DNA of 64,000 nt from Adiantum capillus-veneris (Eukaryota; Streptophyta; Polypodiopsida; Polypodiales; Pteridaceae), in NCBI GenBank assembly GCA_014529385.2, contig JABFUD020000377.1, forward strand, positions 1 through 64,000, given 5' to 3'. The notes beneath the pieces were generated by a model. That model saw only the letters and a list, made by a program, of their open reading frames with translations, did no database searches and was not told the origin of the DNA. Both the position numbers and the translations under genes were made by a program. Positions 48,474 to 58,219 of this stretch are shown here, piece after piece (positions within the stretch are counted from its first letter, which is position 1; each line of letters starts with the position of its first letter).

Positions 48474-49255
48474 CAAAGTGGGTCGAAGCAAAGGCAACTC
48501 AAAAAGCAGATGCCAGGACCACGGCACAATTTCTGTATGAATACGTCTTTGTACGATATGGATTGCCAATAGAAATTGTGAGTGATCGAGGCACACATTT
48601 CATAAATGAAGTGATAGAGATCCTTCTAGATGAATTCATGGTAATCCATAGGAAATCAGCCCCGTATCATCCACAAGCAAACGGACAAGCTGAAGCAACA
48701 AACAAAACCATATGCACGGTCCTCACGAAGATTGTATCTGAGTCGAGAACTGACTGGGACCAAAAGTTGCATTCAACATTATGGGCATATAGGGTGCATA
48801 TAAAACATCAATAGGAACGACCCCATATAACATGGTTTTTGGGCTAAATGCTATCTTGCCAATAGAATTCTTGATTTCAACCTTAAGGGTGGCTAAGGAT
48901 CTAGAGTGGACAGGGCACGAGCTCTCTGATAGAATAGATGACCTGGAAAAGCTAGATGAGCTTCGCCTAAAAGCAGTAGCTTCCATCTACGCTCAAAAAA
49001 GGCGACAAAAGGAATTTTTTGATAAGCATGTGCGGACTAAAGAGTTTAAGGTTGGGGACTATGTCCTAGTTTACACTCTGAAACAGCATGCTAAAAAGCT
49101 TAAAAAGCGAGGGATGGGACCTCTGGTGATTAAAGATCTATCACCAAGTGGAGCCGTCAAGCTTGCTACATTAGACGGAGAAGAAATGCCCAATTGGATT
49201 AGTGGATGCAGAGTGAAAAAGTATCTTTTGCCGCTAACCCAAGACATGCTTCTCA
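48387..49255 (+). pseudogene. Element A integrase core and C-terminal domain
   Basis: A one-base shift near 48,380 and another near 48,790-48,815 break an otherwise good integrase. The catalytic triad is complete: D in I-D-Y-V-G-P (48,398-48,400), D in V-S-D-R-G-T-H-F (48,584-48,586), and E in N-G-Q-A-E-A (48,692-48,694), with exactly 35 residues between the last two. The C-terminal domain (from 48,832) has V-G-D-Y-V-L-V and a G-P-L variant of the GPY/F motif (RGMGPLVI). No chromodomain follows. It inserts the DNA copy and generates the 5-bp target duplication. Confidence 0.9.
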
Positions 49256-49820
49256 AAATACATCAAGAAAAGCTGCGTGTCCAGAAAAAGAAAAAGATTG
49301 AGGAGGAAGCGCAAGCCGAGGCGAAGGAAAGAATGGAGAAAAGAAGACTACTGCGTCAGAAACAGCGCAATGAAGGAGCAATACGAATAAACGCAGTTAG
49401 TATAACAGAAATGGGGAATGACAAAGAAGAACCCATCATTGAATGCAAAGTAGGAACCAACCAAATCAAAGCCAGAGCACTATTGGATTCAGGAGCTCAA
49501 GCTAACCTACTTTCACTCAGTTTGTATAGACAATTGACAAATGACACTAAACTACAAACTGCCAAGCAAGAGTTAAAAAGTTACTCTGAGAATTCAATCA
49601 AAACTGTCGGATGCACAGTTTTACATATACAGATTAACCAATATGTGTATCCTCATATGTTTTACGTGGTTGAAGACCAAGCTACACAACATCCATTATT
49701 GCTAGGACAACCATGGCAGAAGCAATACAATGCAATGATTGACTGGAGTTCTAAATCAGTGCTTATCAAATACGAAGGTGAAAGTCAATCAGTTAAGTTC
49801 ACCAAAGGAGCAGAGCCAAC
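49256..49820 (+). CDS. Element A second retropepsin-like domain (PR2), fused after integrase
   Basis: In one unbroken frame with the integrase C-terminus (48,832-50,304). After a K/E-rich helix, the segment from about 49,410 reads I-I-E-C-K-V-G, then A-L-L-D-S-G-A-Q-A-N-L-L-S (D-S-G-A codons 49,486-49,497), a strand-rich middle, then H-P-L-L-L-G-Q-P-W and M-I-D-W (49,688-49,745). This is the layout of an aspartic protease of retroviral or DDI1/RVP type. The element already has PR1 before RT, and the two domains are clearly different in sequence. PR2 may be a working second protease, a structural copy, or a binding domain. Confidence 0.75.
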
Positions 49821-50504
49821 TCCAAAGGAAGAATCCACGGACAAGGGCAAACAACAAACAGAGAAAAAGAAGAAGCAATGGCAACCAAAAGTTTCTATAC
49901 AACCGGATTACTCTTCGACGAGGAATTCTCAACAGTGGATAAGGAAGACAAGCAATAATATAACAGCTCAACCTTGGAAAAAAACGGAGTCAAAGTTGGT
50001 ATGGAGACCAAAAAAGGTGGTGCCAGAAAACACAAACAGAGTCTTCAATACCAGACAACAGAGTGATCCCCGACAATCAAGGACAGTGAAACAGATCTGG
50101 ATTCCAAAGAAGTTCATGACGGCACAAAGCTATAGCAAGCAAATTTGGATCCAAAGATTTGTAAAAAGGAACTCCCTTCAATACAATCAACGGAAACTCC
50201 TAGGTATTTCAAGGCGAGGAAATCAACACACAGAACAAAGCAGGTTTGGGTCGCAAAGAGTTTGTGGCAAGCACAAGCAAAGCGGAAGCAGATTTGGATT
50301 GTGAAAAATGACAACAGGGTAACGAAGAATCCATCTACTGATTCTACTACCGAAGTGCCAAAACCAACCCAAAACCCGACCACCAATCCTTCAATCAAAC
50401 AAAGAGCAGCTTTATTGGAAAGACTGTTGTACCATCGCTCTACAATTGCATTGGGAACTTATGACCAAAACAACTACAATGCTTCACCCACAGACACTTC
50501 ATAG
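49821..50504 (+). CDS. Element A pol C-terminal tail with repeated W-x-P-K motifs
   Basis: Basic, low-complexity tail with about seven related motifs: KQWQPKVS, QQWIRKTS, KLVWRPKKV, QIWIPKKFM, KQIWIQ, KQVWVAKSL and KQIWIVKND. A one-base loss near 50,151 shifts the frame from 48,832-50,304 to the frame that ends at 50,504; the fifth motif is broken at that base. Repeat spacing is about 15-40 residues. Tryptophan plus basic residues suggests nucleic-acid or chromatin contact, but that is inference. Family B has four copies of the same motif type. Confidence 0.7.
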
Positions 50505-50525
50505 TCGTCCGGGAGGACTCAAACT

Positions 50526-50539
50526 AGGAGGGGGGGAGG
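50526..50539 (+). other. Internal polypurine tract of element A
   Basis: AGGAGGGGGGGAGG contains the 12-mer GGAGGGGGGGAG, identical to the terminal polypurine tract at 56,527-56,538. It lies 22 bases after the pol stop and 6 kb before the 3' LTR. It could act as a central plus-strand primer, or mark a former element end onto which the extra 3' region was added. Confidence 0.75.
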
Positions 50540-53233
50540 TATACAGGAGCTACAAAGCAGCTACAAGCGGGAAAAACAAAGAAAAACAAAAATTATATTA
50601 CAAGGGCAATGTCTTACATGATTTTGCAATTTTTTATGTTTGATTGCGGATATTGATAATATTTATGCCCTTATATACCTTGTTTTGCAACAAAGAAGAG
50701 ATCAAATGATGAATTTGGGTCTCTAGATGTGTAAATATCACTAAATAAGAGTGTTTTTGGAGCTAAAAAGTGGAAAAAAAAAAATTGGCTTCAATTTACT
50801 ATTTTCCTTTATTTTTTATGATTTTCTTAATAAAAATAAAAGAAAAATAAAAAAGCAGGTGAAATGAGATCGGAAAAAAGAAAAGAATAGACGGTGATGA
50901 TCCTAATGACAAGGGCAACCCATGGTAAAAATGGGGTACAATTCTGAAAAAGTTGCGGAAAGCCCGAAATGACAGAATTTTCGCAAAGTGGACAAATTTC
51001 TCAGAAACAGGTCAAACGGAGTCCAAATTGAGAAATTTCAAATCCTAAAGTGCATTTCACGACGAGATAGGAGCACATGTCAAATCTGGTAACAAGTGAT
51101 CCGGGAAGCCCGAAGTTAAGTATTTTTCACTTCACTATCAAGCTCATTTCCACTATTACCTTCTTGGAGAGAGCAAAGAGCACACAGGAGCATCCGACCT
51201 TCTACCGCCTTCTACGACTGCTACGAGAGCTCAGAGGACACCAGACATGAGAGGTAGACTCGTTGCCATAAGCTTTTGATGCTTATCATTAACTTTTGTC
51301 GCGAAAACTCACCAAAACCAAGAAACAAGAGCAGACGGGGAATGGGGAAGAACGCTAGGTAGGGGCACAACCGCCTAACCAAACCTTGCAAGAACTTAGA
51401 GGTGGGTTACCCTAGTATAGGAGATGAGTTTCTAGCACTCAAAGCTCGAGAAAGAACGACTGGAAAAACCCTAGGTCAACAGAGCCTGCAAGAGGCAAAC
51501 AGAAAAAAGTTGTCGGAACGACACAAAACTTCTCAGGAAGCTTAACAACATCGAGGGAATGCAACCATGGAGTATCTCCGGGTTTGGATCACCAAAAGTA
51601 GGTCGGAACAACCGATTCGGCTGCGGACACACAAAGCGTCATTTTGGCATAACGGCTAAAATTGACGACCAAATGACATGAAACTTCACAAGCAGCTTCA
51701 AATATACATGGATGACTTATGTTTGCAAGCAAAACCCAAAAGAAAGCTGATTCACTTACCGATGGTGAAAAAGACGCTTTCGGGCAACCAAATGGATAAA
51801 GATGGAGAACGGGGAGCCAAAGTCAAGTCCAACCAACTGGGTGGCTTCACAACATATCCAATGAGCTGGAAATGCAACTCTCAAGAAGAAAAGTTGAAGA
51901 AATTCAACTCCAAGGCAAAAAGACGACTTCGGAGACTGAAATGCCTATAAGGGGGCTTTTTAGCTAAACTGATGACTTTTTAAGTTGAAAACTAGTTAGC
52001 AGGGCTTAGGGCACTAGCACAAAGCATTCTTTGCACAAAAAGACCAACATTTCAAGAAAAGACATCATACGCGTATGATGTCTCACAGCATGATTTTCAC
52101 ATCCATTTCAACATTTGAGTGCATAGCCTCATTCCACATGTTAATCACATCCTATGAACCAAGTATCATGAGAATTGGAGTTAGAAAACCCAAGGAAAAC
52201 CAAAAAGACGCAAAGTAGGCCATAAAATTGATTTTTGGTCCTAATTTTGTCAAAATAACTCCAAACTCATTGAAACTTTGTAGGATTGTTGATTAACACA
52301 TCTACAAGCTATCTGGAACCAAAAAGCACCATTTTGACACAAAAGACATCATACGCGTATGATGTCTATTTGCACTTACAGAGCCAAAAATGCTCATTTG
52401 TCATCATACATCCATTATATATATCTAATACATGCTACATATGAAGTTTGGAACCATTTGGTCAAGTGGATCACCCCATTAGCCCAATTAAGAGAAAATC
52501 CTTCATACAAAGCCTATTTTTGTCCCAAATCCAACATATTCAAGTCCAAACCAAGATTTGAGTATAAACAGTCCTTCACTAGCACATGGAGAGTCCACAG
52601 AACCAATCCCATGAAAAATTGATGAAAAAGACATCATACGCGTATGATGTCTCCAGAGCCATTTTTAGCCCAAAATCTATCCAAACTTCATAAATCCACT
52701 GAATAAGCCTATCTAAAGCCAAATCCAAGCTTATAGAGAAAATTGGTCCAAAAATGCACCAAAAGACATCATACGCGTATGATGTCTCACTATGTGATTT
52801 TGGCACCTCAGGGCTTCAACCACCAAACAGAAGTGTTCTACATGCCATTTGAAAGTAATCCACCAAGTTTTATCCAATTTGGATCATAAAATCCATTTCC
52901 CTTTCAAAATTTTGCCAAGAGCCTGAACTGGACTAAACTGGCCAAAACTTGACCAAATGGGATCCAAACTCAAATCCAAGCATATGATACTCATGTATAC
53001 ACTATCAGCTACAAGCACAACCAATATGAAGTCATTCTGACACAAAAGACATCATACGCGTATGATGTCTCAAGCATGTTTTTGAGCCAGTTTGCATATT
53101 TTTTCACCTACATTGCATCCTTAGGCCTTGAATAGCTCATGTTTCAATTTTCAAGTCATTTGAATAGTTAAAAGCTTCATTTCGGCTTTCAGTACTAAAA
53201 AGACGCTAACTCTGTAATTGGAGTTACAGGATC
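50540..53233 (+). other. Element A 3' non-coding region before the extra ORF
   Basis: 2.7 kb without a believable ORF. The first part is very AT-rich (50,600-50,870). A segment at 51,170-51,660 has no recognisable content. A 23-base run at 51,700-51,722 is identical to the RT active-site coding sequence at 46,747-46,769. The last 1 kb holds the second palindrome array. Parts resemble the leader: the phrases ATTTGGATCA and GCCTGAACT occur in both. Confidence 0.75.
52060..53070 (+). repeat. Element A second array: five perfect 24-bp palindromes
   Basis: Sites are at 52,060-52,083, 52,343-52,366, 52,629-52,652, 52,764-52,787 and 53,047-53,070, all the same sequence as the perfect leader copies. 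Distances are 283, 286, 135 and 283, again about 285 or about half. All five are perfect, whereas two of four leader copies are altered. The array ends 160 bases before the extra ORF starts. Confidence 0.97.
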
Positions 53234-56200
53234 CATGGATTCCGCTAAGTCATCGGCAAATAAGAGAAAAAGACCAACCATCAAGGATGCTCTTGCAGAG
53301 CAGAACCTTTTGATATTCCAACAGAAACCCTCAAGCCAACCAAGACTTGGGTGGAGGAAGCAGTACTAGAAAAAGAGGGAATAAAGATCTACCAGGGGAC
53401 TTTCAGAGATCCTCAAGGGCAATCGGTCAATGTACCTATGATCCCACGAGAATTAGTGGATTATAGCAGATCAGAGAACATCAGCAGATACCTGGAAAAG
53501 GCTGACTTACACAGGTTCTTCACCTCGAGACCATCAGGTGTAGACACAAGAAGAGTGTATGAGTTGGCAACATCCATTCAGAAGGATGGGAAAGCCACGT
53601 TGACAGCCATGGATGGAGAAACAGTTGAAGTACAGATCACTCCACAGCTCATTGCAGATGCATTGAAGCTGCACAACAAAGGGAGTTCTGTCAGAGAAAG
53701 AAGAGAGGCCATAGAGGTCTATGGATCAAAGAAACAAAATACAACCTACGGAGATATGGCAGATCAACGAGCGGCAACCCTTTGCCGATTATACAACCAG
53801 TTTTTCCATGTGTGCAGTAAAAGACCGCAGAAGTATACTACACCACCCCATGCCATTGCGACAACCATCACATGGGCACTGAAGAGCAACATGCCAAAAG
53901 AGGTGAACTATGCTCAATACATCCACGAGCAAGTAATCGCCATGCACAACCAGAAGCCAAAGTACATAGGAGGAGGAGAAATCCTAACAAGAATAGCTTA
54001 TGAAGCTATTGGAGCTAGGGATCAAGGGCCACAGATTCCCTCCCAGAATGAGTGGCTTAGAGAAGCCGATGAGGAGGAAGAACAGCAAGAAGTATCCAAG
54101 AGGGCGTCCACAAGAGCACGCCGAAAACTAGAAATAGTTTCAGAACCTGAGGAGGCCGTGGACGAGCCGCTCAAGAAGAAAGTGAAGAAGAAGGCCGATC
54201 CCAAGCAAACCAAAAGTCAAAAAGCCGCAAGAATGGAAAGGCTGGTGGAGCAGTTTAGAGCGGAAAGAGCTCTAAAGGGGGACTTCAAGAAATGTGGGTG
54301 CCAGACCCCAGTAAAGTCGGAACCAGCTCAGCCAGGCCACATGTTGATCAATATGATCAATATATTAGAGCTTATGAGGAGTCGGAGGCCATACTGGAGC
54401 AGCAACCTGTCGAGCCTTATACTGAAGAGGAAGTACAGCTTTTAAAAGCTGAGCTGCAAAAGGACGACAAGGGGAAGAAAAAAATAGATGAGTCTACTGA
54501 ACCTAAAGAGACAGTAAGGCAAGCAAACAAAGGGAAAGCCAAGGTGACTGAAGACAATCAGCCCTCTTTTACTGTTGTACCAAGCCCGAAGAAGATGGAA
54601 ATTATTGTGGAGGAAACCACAATAGAAATAGAAACAGAAATTATGGAAAAGCCGGAGGCCGGGACCAAGGAAAAGGAGATAGATCCAGTTCAGCAAAAGA
54701 AAGATGATTATGAGGATCTGGTAGTGATCGGATACAGTGAAGAAGAGGCCCTGGAGGCAGTTTATGGGATATCCCTACGGAAACAAGATGATCGGAAAGG
54801 GACGAAAGAAAAGACAAAGGGTACAATGGAAAGTGAAGAAAAAATGGTCGAGCCGAAGCCATTGGAGGAGGTGGCACAAAGAGCTGTCAAGTTGACAGAT
54901 GAAGATGAAAAAGACATGCACATGGTGCATGAACTGCTCAGCAAGATTAAAGAAAGATCCAGAGCAATGGAAGTAGCACTTGAGACAGCAAAACAAAAGG
55001 AAGCAGAGTTGCAAAAGAAGTTAGAGAATGCTATGACTGAATCTGAAAGTCATAAAGCATCACTCTACGACGCAGAAAACGAGAGAGACGGCTTGATACT
55101 CCAACTAGCCGAAGCTTCAAGAGAGATAACAAGCTCACAGGAAGCAAAGGAGCGAATAGAAGATGAGCTGGAGGCAGCCAAGGATGAGCTCATTTAGCTA
55201 AGGGAAAGAGTCGAACTTCAAGAAAGGACAATCATGAGACTCAGAACCACCCTTAGAGCTAGCAGGGCAGGAACAGAACAAGAGGGAGCCCTCGTACCAG
55301 CTCTGGAAGAGCAGGTCAGAAGTTTGCAAAGAGAGCTGAGGTTAGAGCAAGTACAAAGATTGCACATGGCGGAGGGATCATTGGCTGCAGAAGAGAGGCT
55401 CACATCAGAAAACCAAACACTAAGGACAGAAAATGAGGCCCTCCGCAAACAGCTCCAAGACCTCCAAGAGCAACAAAGAAGAGAAACAGAGCCACCACAA
55501 GAAGAAGCAGGGGGAGCAGCCATAGAGTACCTGAAACTGGAGAGGCAACCACAATTGAAGATCCAGCCCCAGTTCAAGAAGTGGCCTCGACTTCAGGAAT
55601 CTCTGAAGAAGAAGAACAAAGGCTCCAGGACCAAATAGAAAAGTCAACAGAGGAAAGTGCCAAGGCGGAAATGGAATGGGAAAGGAGACTCCTCATCTCC
55701 ATTAGACTTCAAGGTTTAGACACAAAAGTGCTCCATGAAGAGTGGATGCAACCCAGCCTGCCTTTCCCTCTGATGAAATTTGAAGTGATAAAGACGAAAA
55801 AGAGAATAGAGGAGGAGCAGTATGTCGCTCTTTACGAAGGCGACATCACAAAGGATGAACAATCAAAGAAGATTGTAGATTCTCAACCTAGATGGAGGAA
55901 AGGTTGGCTGAACAAATACCCAGCCTACCTCATCTACTTGGTAGAGGCTCCAAAGGAGATTCGGGAGGATGCAACCTTCTGCCCGGTGCCAAGAGTCAGA
56001 AGCTGGAAAGAGCATGGCAGGATTGCAGAAAAGAAGCCAAATTGGCTTAATTACCCAAGGATGCCAGGACCAAAGGAAGGAGAGAGAATAGGTAAAGCCT
56101 ACATGGTGAAAACCCTAACGGGCACCATCAAACTCTTTACTGGCTCTCCTGACCTTTCGTGTCAGATGCTAAAGAAAATCTGCAGGACTCTCTTAGCATG

Positions 56201-56489
56201 CATTGAAGTGTTCGCGCCAGATAAAGCCACGACCTCGAGTCTACTATCGACGGCCGACACAGTGACGGATATGATGTATGATCTTTCTTTGCAGCCATCA
56301 CCAAAGGTGTTACATCTCTTATACCAAAGAATTATGTTTTTGCCTAGCTTTCACATGCAAACATTCGAAGAAGCTTTCTACACCGGCTTTTTCACTCACG
56401 AAAGCAAAATATTCGGCCCAACCTTGACCATCGGCAACCTACGCTACGAATCACAATTGCAGATGCTCAAGAAGACAGGAATCTATTGA
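53234..56489 (+). pseudogene. Element A extra ORF (ORF-X), ~1,080 codons, coiled-coil protein of unknown function
   Basis: Lies where Athila-type elements carry an env-like ORF, but no signal peptide or membrane segment is visible. It starts MDSAKSSANKRKRP, a basic nuclear-signal-like start, and has a globular first third (IPRELVDYSRSENISRYLEK region, 53,350-54,060). A lysine-rich stretch (KKKVKKKADPKQTK) and an acidic linker follow, then a long heptad-rich coiled coil (54,900-55,640) and a conserved globular C-terminal domain (55,640-56,489). Breaks are a frameshift near 53,310, another in a G-run near 54,276, a TAG at 55,195 where copy A2 has GAG, and a one-base loss near 55,528. Copy A2 reads through the last two, so ancestral continuity is supported. 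I do not recognise the family. Confidence 0.75.
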
Positions 56490-56526
56490 TCAAGCCTAAA
56501 AGTCATGTCAGGGACGACATGAACGC

Positions 56527-56538
56527 GGAGGGGGGGAG
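56527..56538 (+). other. Terminal polypurine tract of element A
   Basis: GGAGGGGGGGAG directly abuts the 3' LTR start. It primes plus-strand DNA synthesis. The identical 12-mer occurs internally at 50,527 and, on the minus strand, at 59,910-59,921 in copy A2. Confidence 0.92.
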
Positions 56539-57449
56539 TGTTGAGCCAGCAGAGGATCACACCCGCATTTTTGCTCACACCCATCATTTTGTAACCATTG
56601 ATTGTAATAAATGTCTTTTCCGACATTAATTTTGATTTGAGCCATTCACTAAGTAACGGGACTCAATTGAGTTTCCAGTCTGTAATCCCGACGTAATTTC
56701 ACCTGCTGATGTACATAATTAGAGATGTTCTCACCTCCAAGTTTTGTAACCTAAGGGAGATTCAATTATTAATCAAAGGGAGTTTTGGAGCGCCGTGACT
56801 GTGTCTGAGAGAGAGAGAGAGAGTCTTATCTCCTTGCTACGCGAGCTACGGGGCCGCCATTGGAGAAGCGACACCGCCATTGTGTTAGCAACGGTGAGAG
56901 CTACGCACAGATACCAAGAGTGCGCGCTATCGGCTTCTACGTGTGGTAAGTTCCTACGAGCTTCGGTGTGAGTTTTCTTCTAACTCGTGTGTCGGAATAG
57001 AGCGTGCAGCATATCTATAGAACCACAACGAGTAGAGCTACGCATTAGTACCATCGGGGTCAAGTTTCGGTCACCTGTATTTTTCGGCCTGTCTTCATAC
57101 GCGTTTACCGCACGGAGTGGTTATAGGTTGATTTTGCAGTTCAAGTCTTTAGGGTGTTGTTCTTACCTAGTGCATAGACTTCCCCTTGAGTTTGAGATCG
57201 ATTCGATGATTCTAGATCCTGTTTCGTATAGCATTCGTTCGTAGTACGGATTTCAGTCACTTGCGTATTTTAGAACTTAGATTTGATTTCCTTAGTAGTG
57301 ATTGTCATTAGAAGGTCGAGTAGGTGATTTGACACCCACCTAGTTGTTTCCATGCGCCTGCGGGTCAAGCTTCGTCCTCGTCTGACAAATTCTGTTGTTG
57401 GTTGAGTTCTCGCTATTTAGCTTCCGCTAGCGGCGTAACCGCCTTAACA
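56539..57449 (+). repeat. Element A 3' LTR (911 bp), TATA box deleted
   Basis: Direct repeat of 38,551-39,485. Near 56,738-56,742 it lacks about 22 bases present in the 5' LTR, including TATATAAG. The 5' LTR has CCAAG and CCAAAG at the two ends of the missing piece, so a slip between short repeats explains it. The degenerate palindrome core is near 57,096-57,107. Confidence 0.96.
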
Positions 57450-57454
57450 GGGAT
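57450..57454 (+). repeat. Target site duplication GGGAT, right side of element A
   Basis: Identical to 38,546-38,550. Confidence 0.95.
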
Positions 57455-58180
57455 ACACAATAGGGGCACCACCTAGCAAGATTTGCGGCTAGGACGCATA
57501 CATATACACAATGAAGCATGCCATGGAAAACAATTTCAAGATCCACGCCCAAATGTGGAATGGGGTGGTCGGAGAATAAGGTGAGAGGAGTGGTGAATGA
57601 GTGAGAATGGGCTTGCTACTCGTGCATGTTAGTAAGGAAGATAATGAGGTAGGGGAAGCTTGCGAGTATGCTCACTTATCATACAAGAGGTGGCAAATCC
57701 GCACACCTCAAGATGGAAGTAGCAAGATGATAGGAATATGAGAGGGAGAGAGAGAGAGAGTGTGTGTGTGTGTGTGTATGGTGGCGAATCCGCACACCTT
57801 TACATAAGCAGAAAAAAAGGCAAGGAACAAGCATATACCATACTCACAATGAGATGTATCCAAAGCGACACAAAGTATGGCACCAAGATGGAGTGTGTTG
57901 ATTGCTTGCAAAAGATGAATACAATAGGTAGCGTATGGCAGGAAAATGAGAAGGGGACAAGATCATAGGAGGCATAATGGAGAGATGGGAGTTGATGGCA
58001 AGGAATACCATGAGTGTGTCCACCCTTCTTCTTCTTGAAATTGTGCCTTCAACCCTTAATTACAAGTGGTGTGGAGGTGTGGTGCTCATCTTTTGTGCAT
58101 GGTGATGGTGATGATGATGGTGTTGTGATTATGTGATTAGGGTTCATGCTACAAGCATGTAGCACAAGAGTGTGTATGGA

Positions 58181-58219
<39 letters not shown>

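Larger units (their letters stand above)
38551..57449 (+). mobile_element. Element A: complete giant Ty3/gypsy LTR retrotransposon, 18.9 kb
   Basis: Both LTRs begin TGTTGAGCC and end CCTTAACA, and are flanked by GGGAT. The order is: 5' LTR, primer site, 1.4-kb leader with palindromes, gag, protease, RT/RNase H, two zinc-binding domains, integrase, second protease domain, W-x-P-K tail, internal purine tract, 2.7 kb non-coding with a second palindrome array, a 3.3-kb extra ORF, polypurine tract, 3' LTR. LTR differences are few, so the insertion is recent. The coding frames contain several single-base breaks, some of which may be sequencing error. There is no chromodomain. The primer type and size point to the non-chromoviral side of plant gypsy (Athila/Tat-like or a sister lineage); the exact lineage is not settled. 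Confidence 0.95.

Noticed and set aside
51678-51950. 90-codon ORF containing Y-M-D-D-L, possible second RT
   Set aside because: Only a 23-base patch matches RT; the rest of the frame has no RT motif. Kept as a sequence curiosity instead.
40026-53070. CRISPR-like array interpretation of the spaced 24-mers
   Set aside because: Spacers are 100-260 bp, not 25-45, and the context is a plant retrotransposon with no cas genes.
53351-54445. ORF-X N-terminal part as a captured host gene or classical env
   Set aside because: No signal peptide, membrane segment or recognisable host domain. The position suits an element-specific ORF, and A2 carries its continuation.
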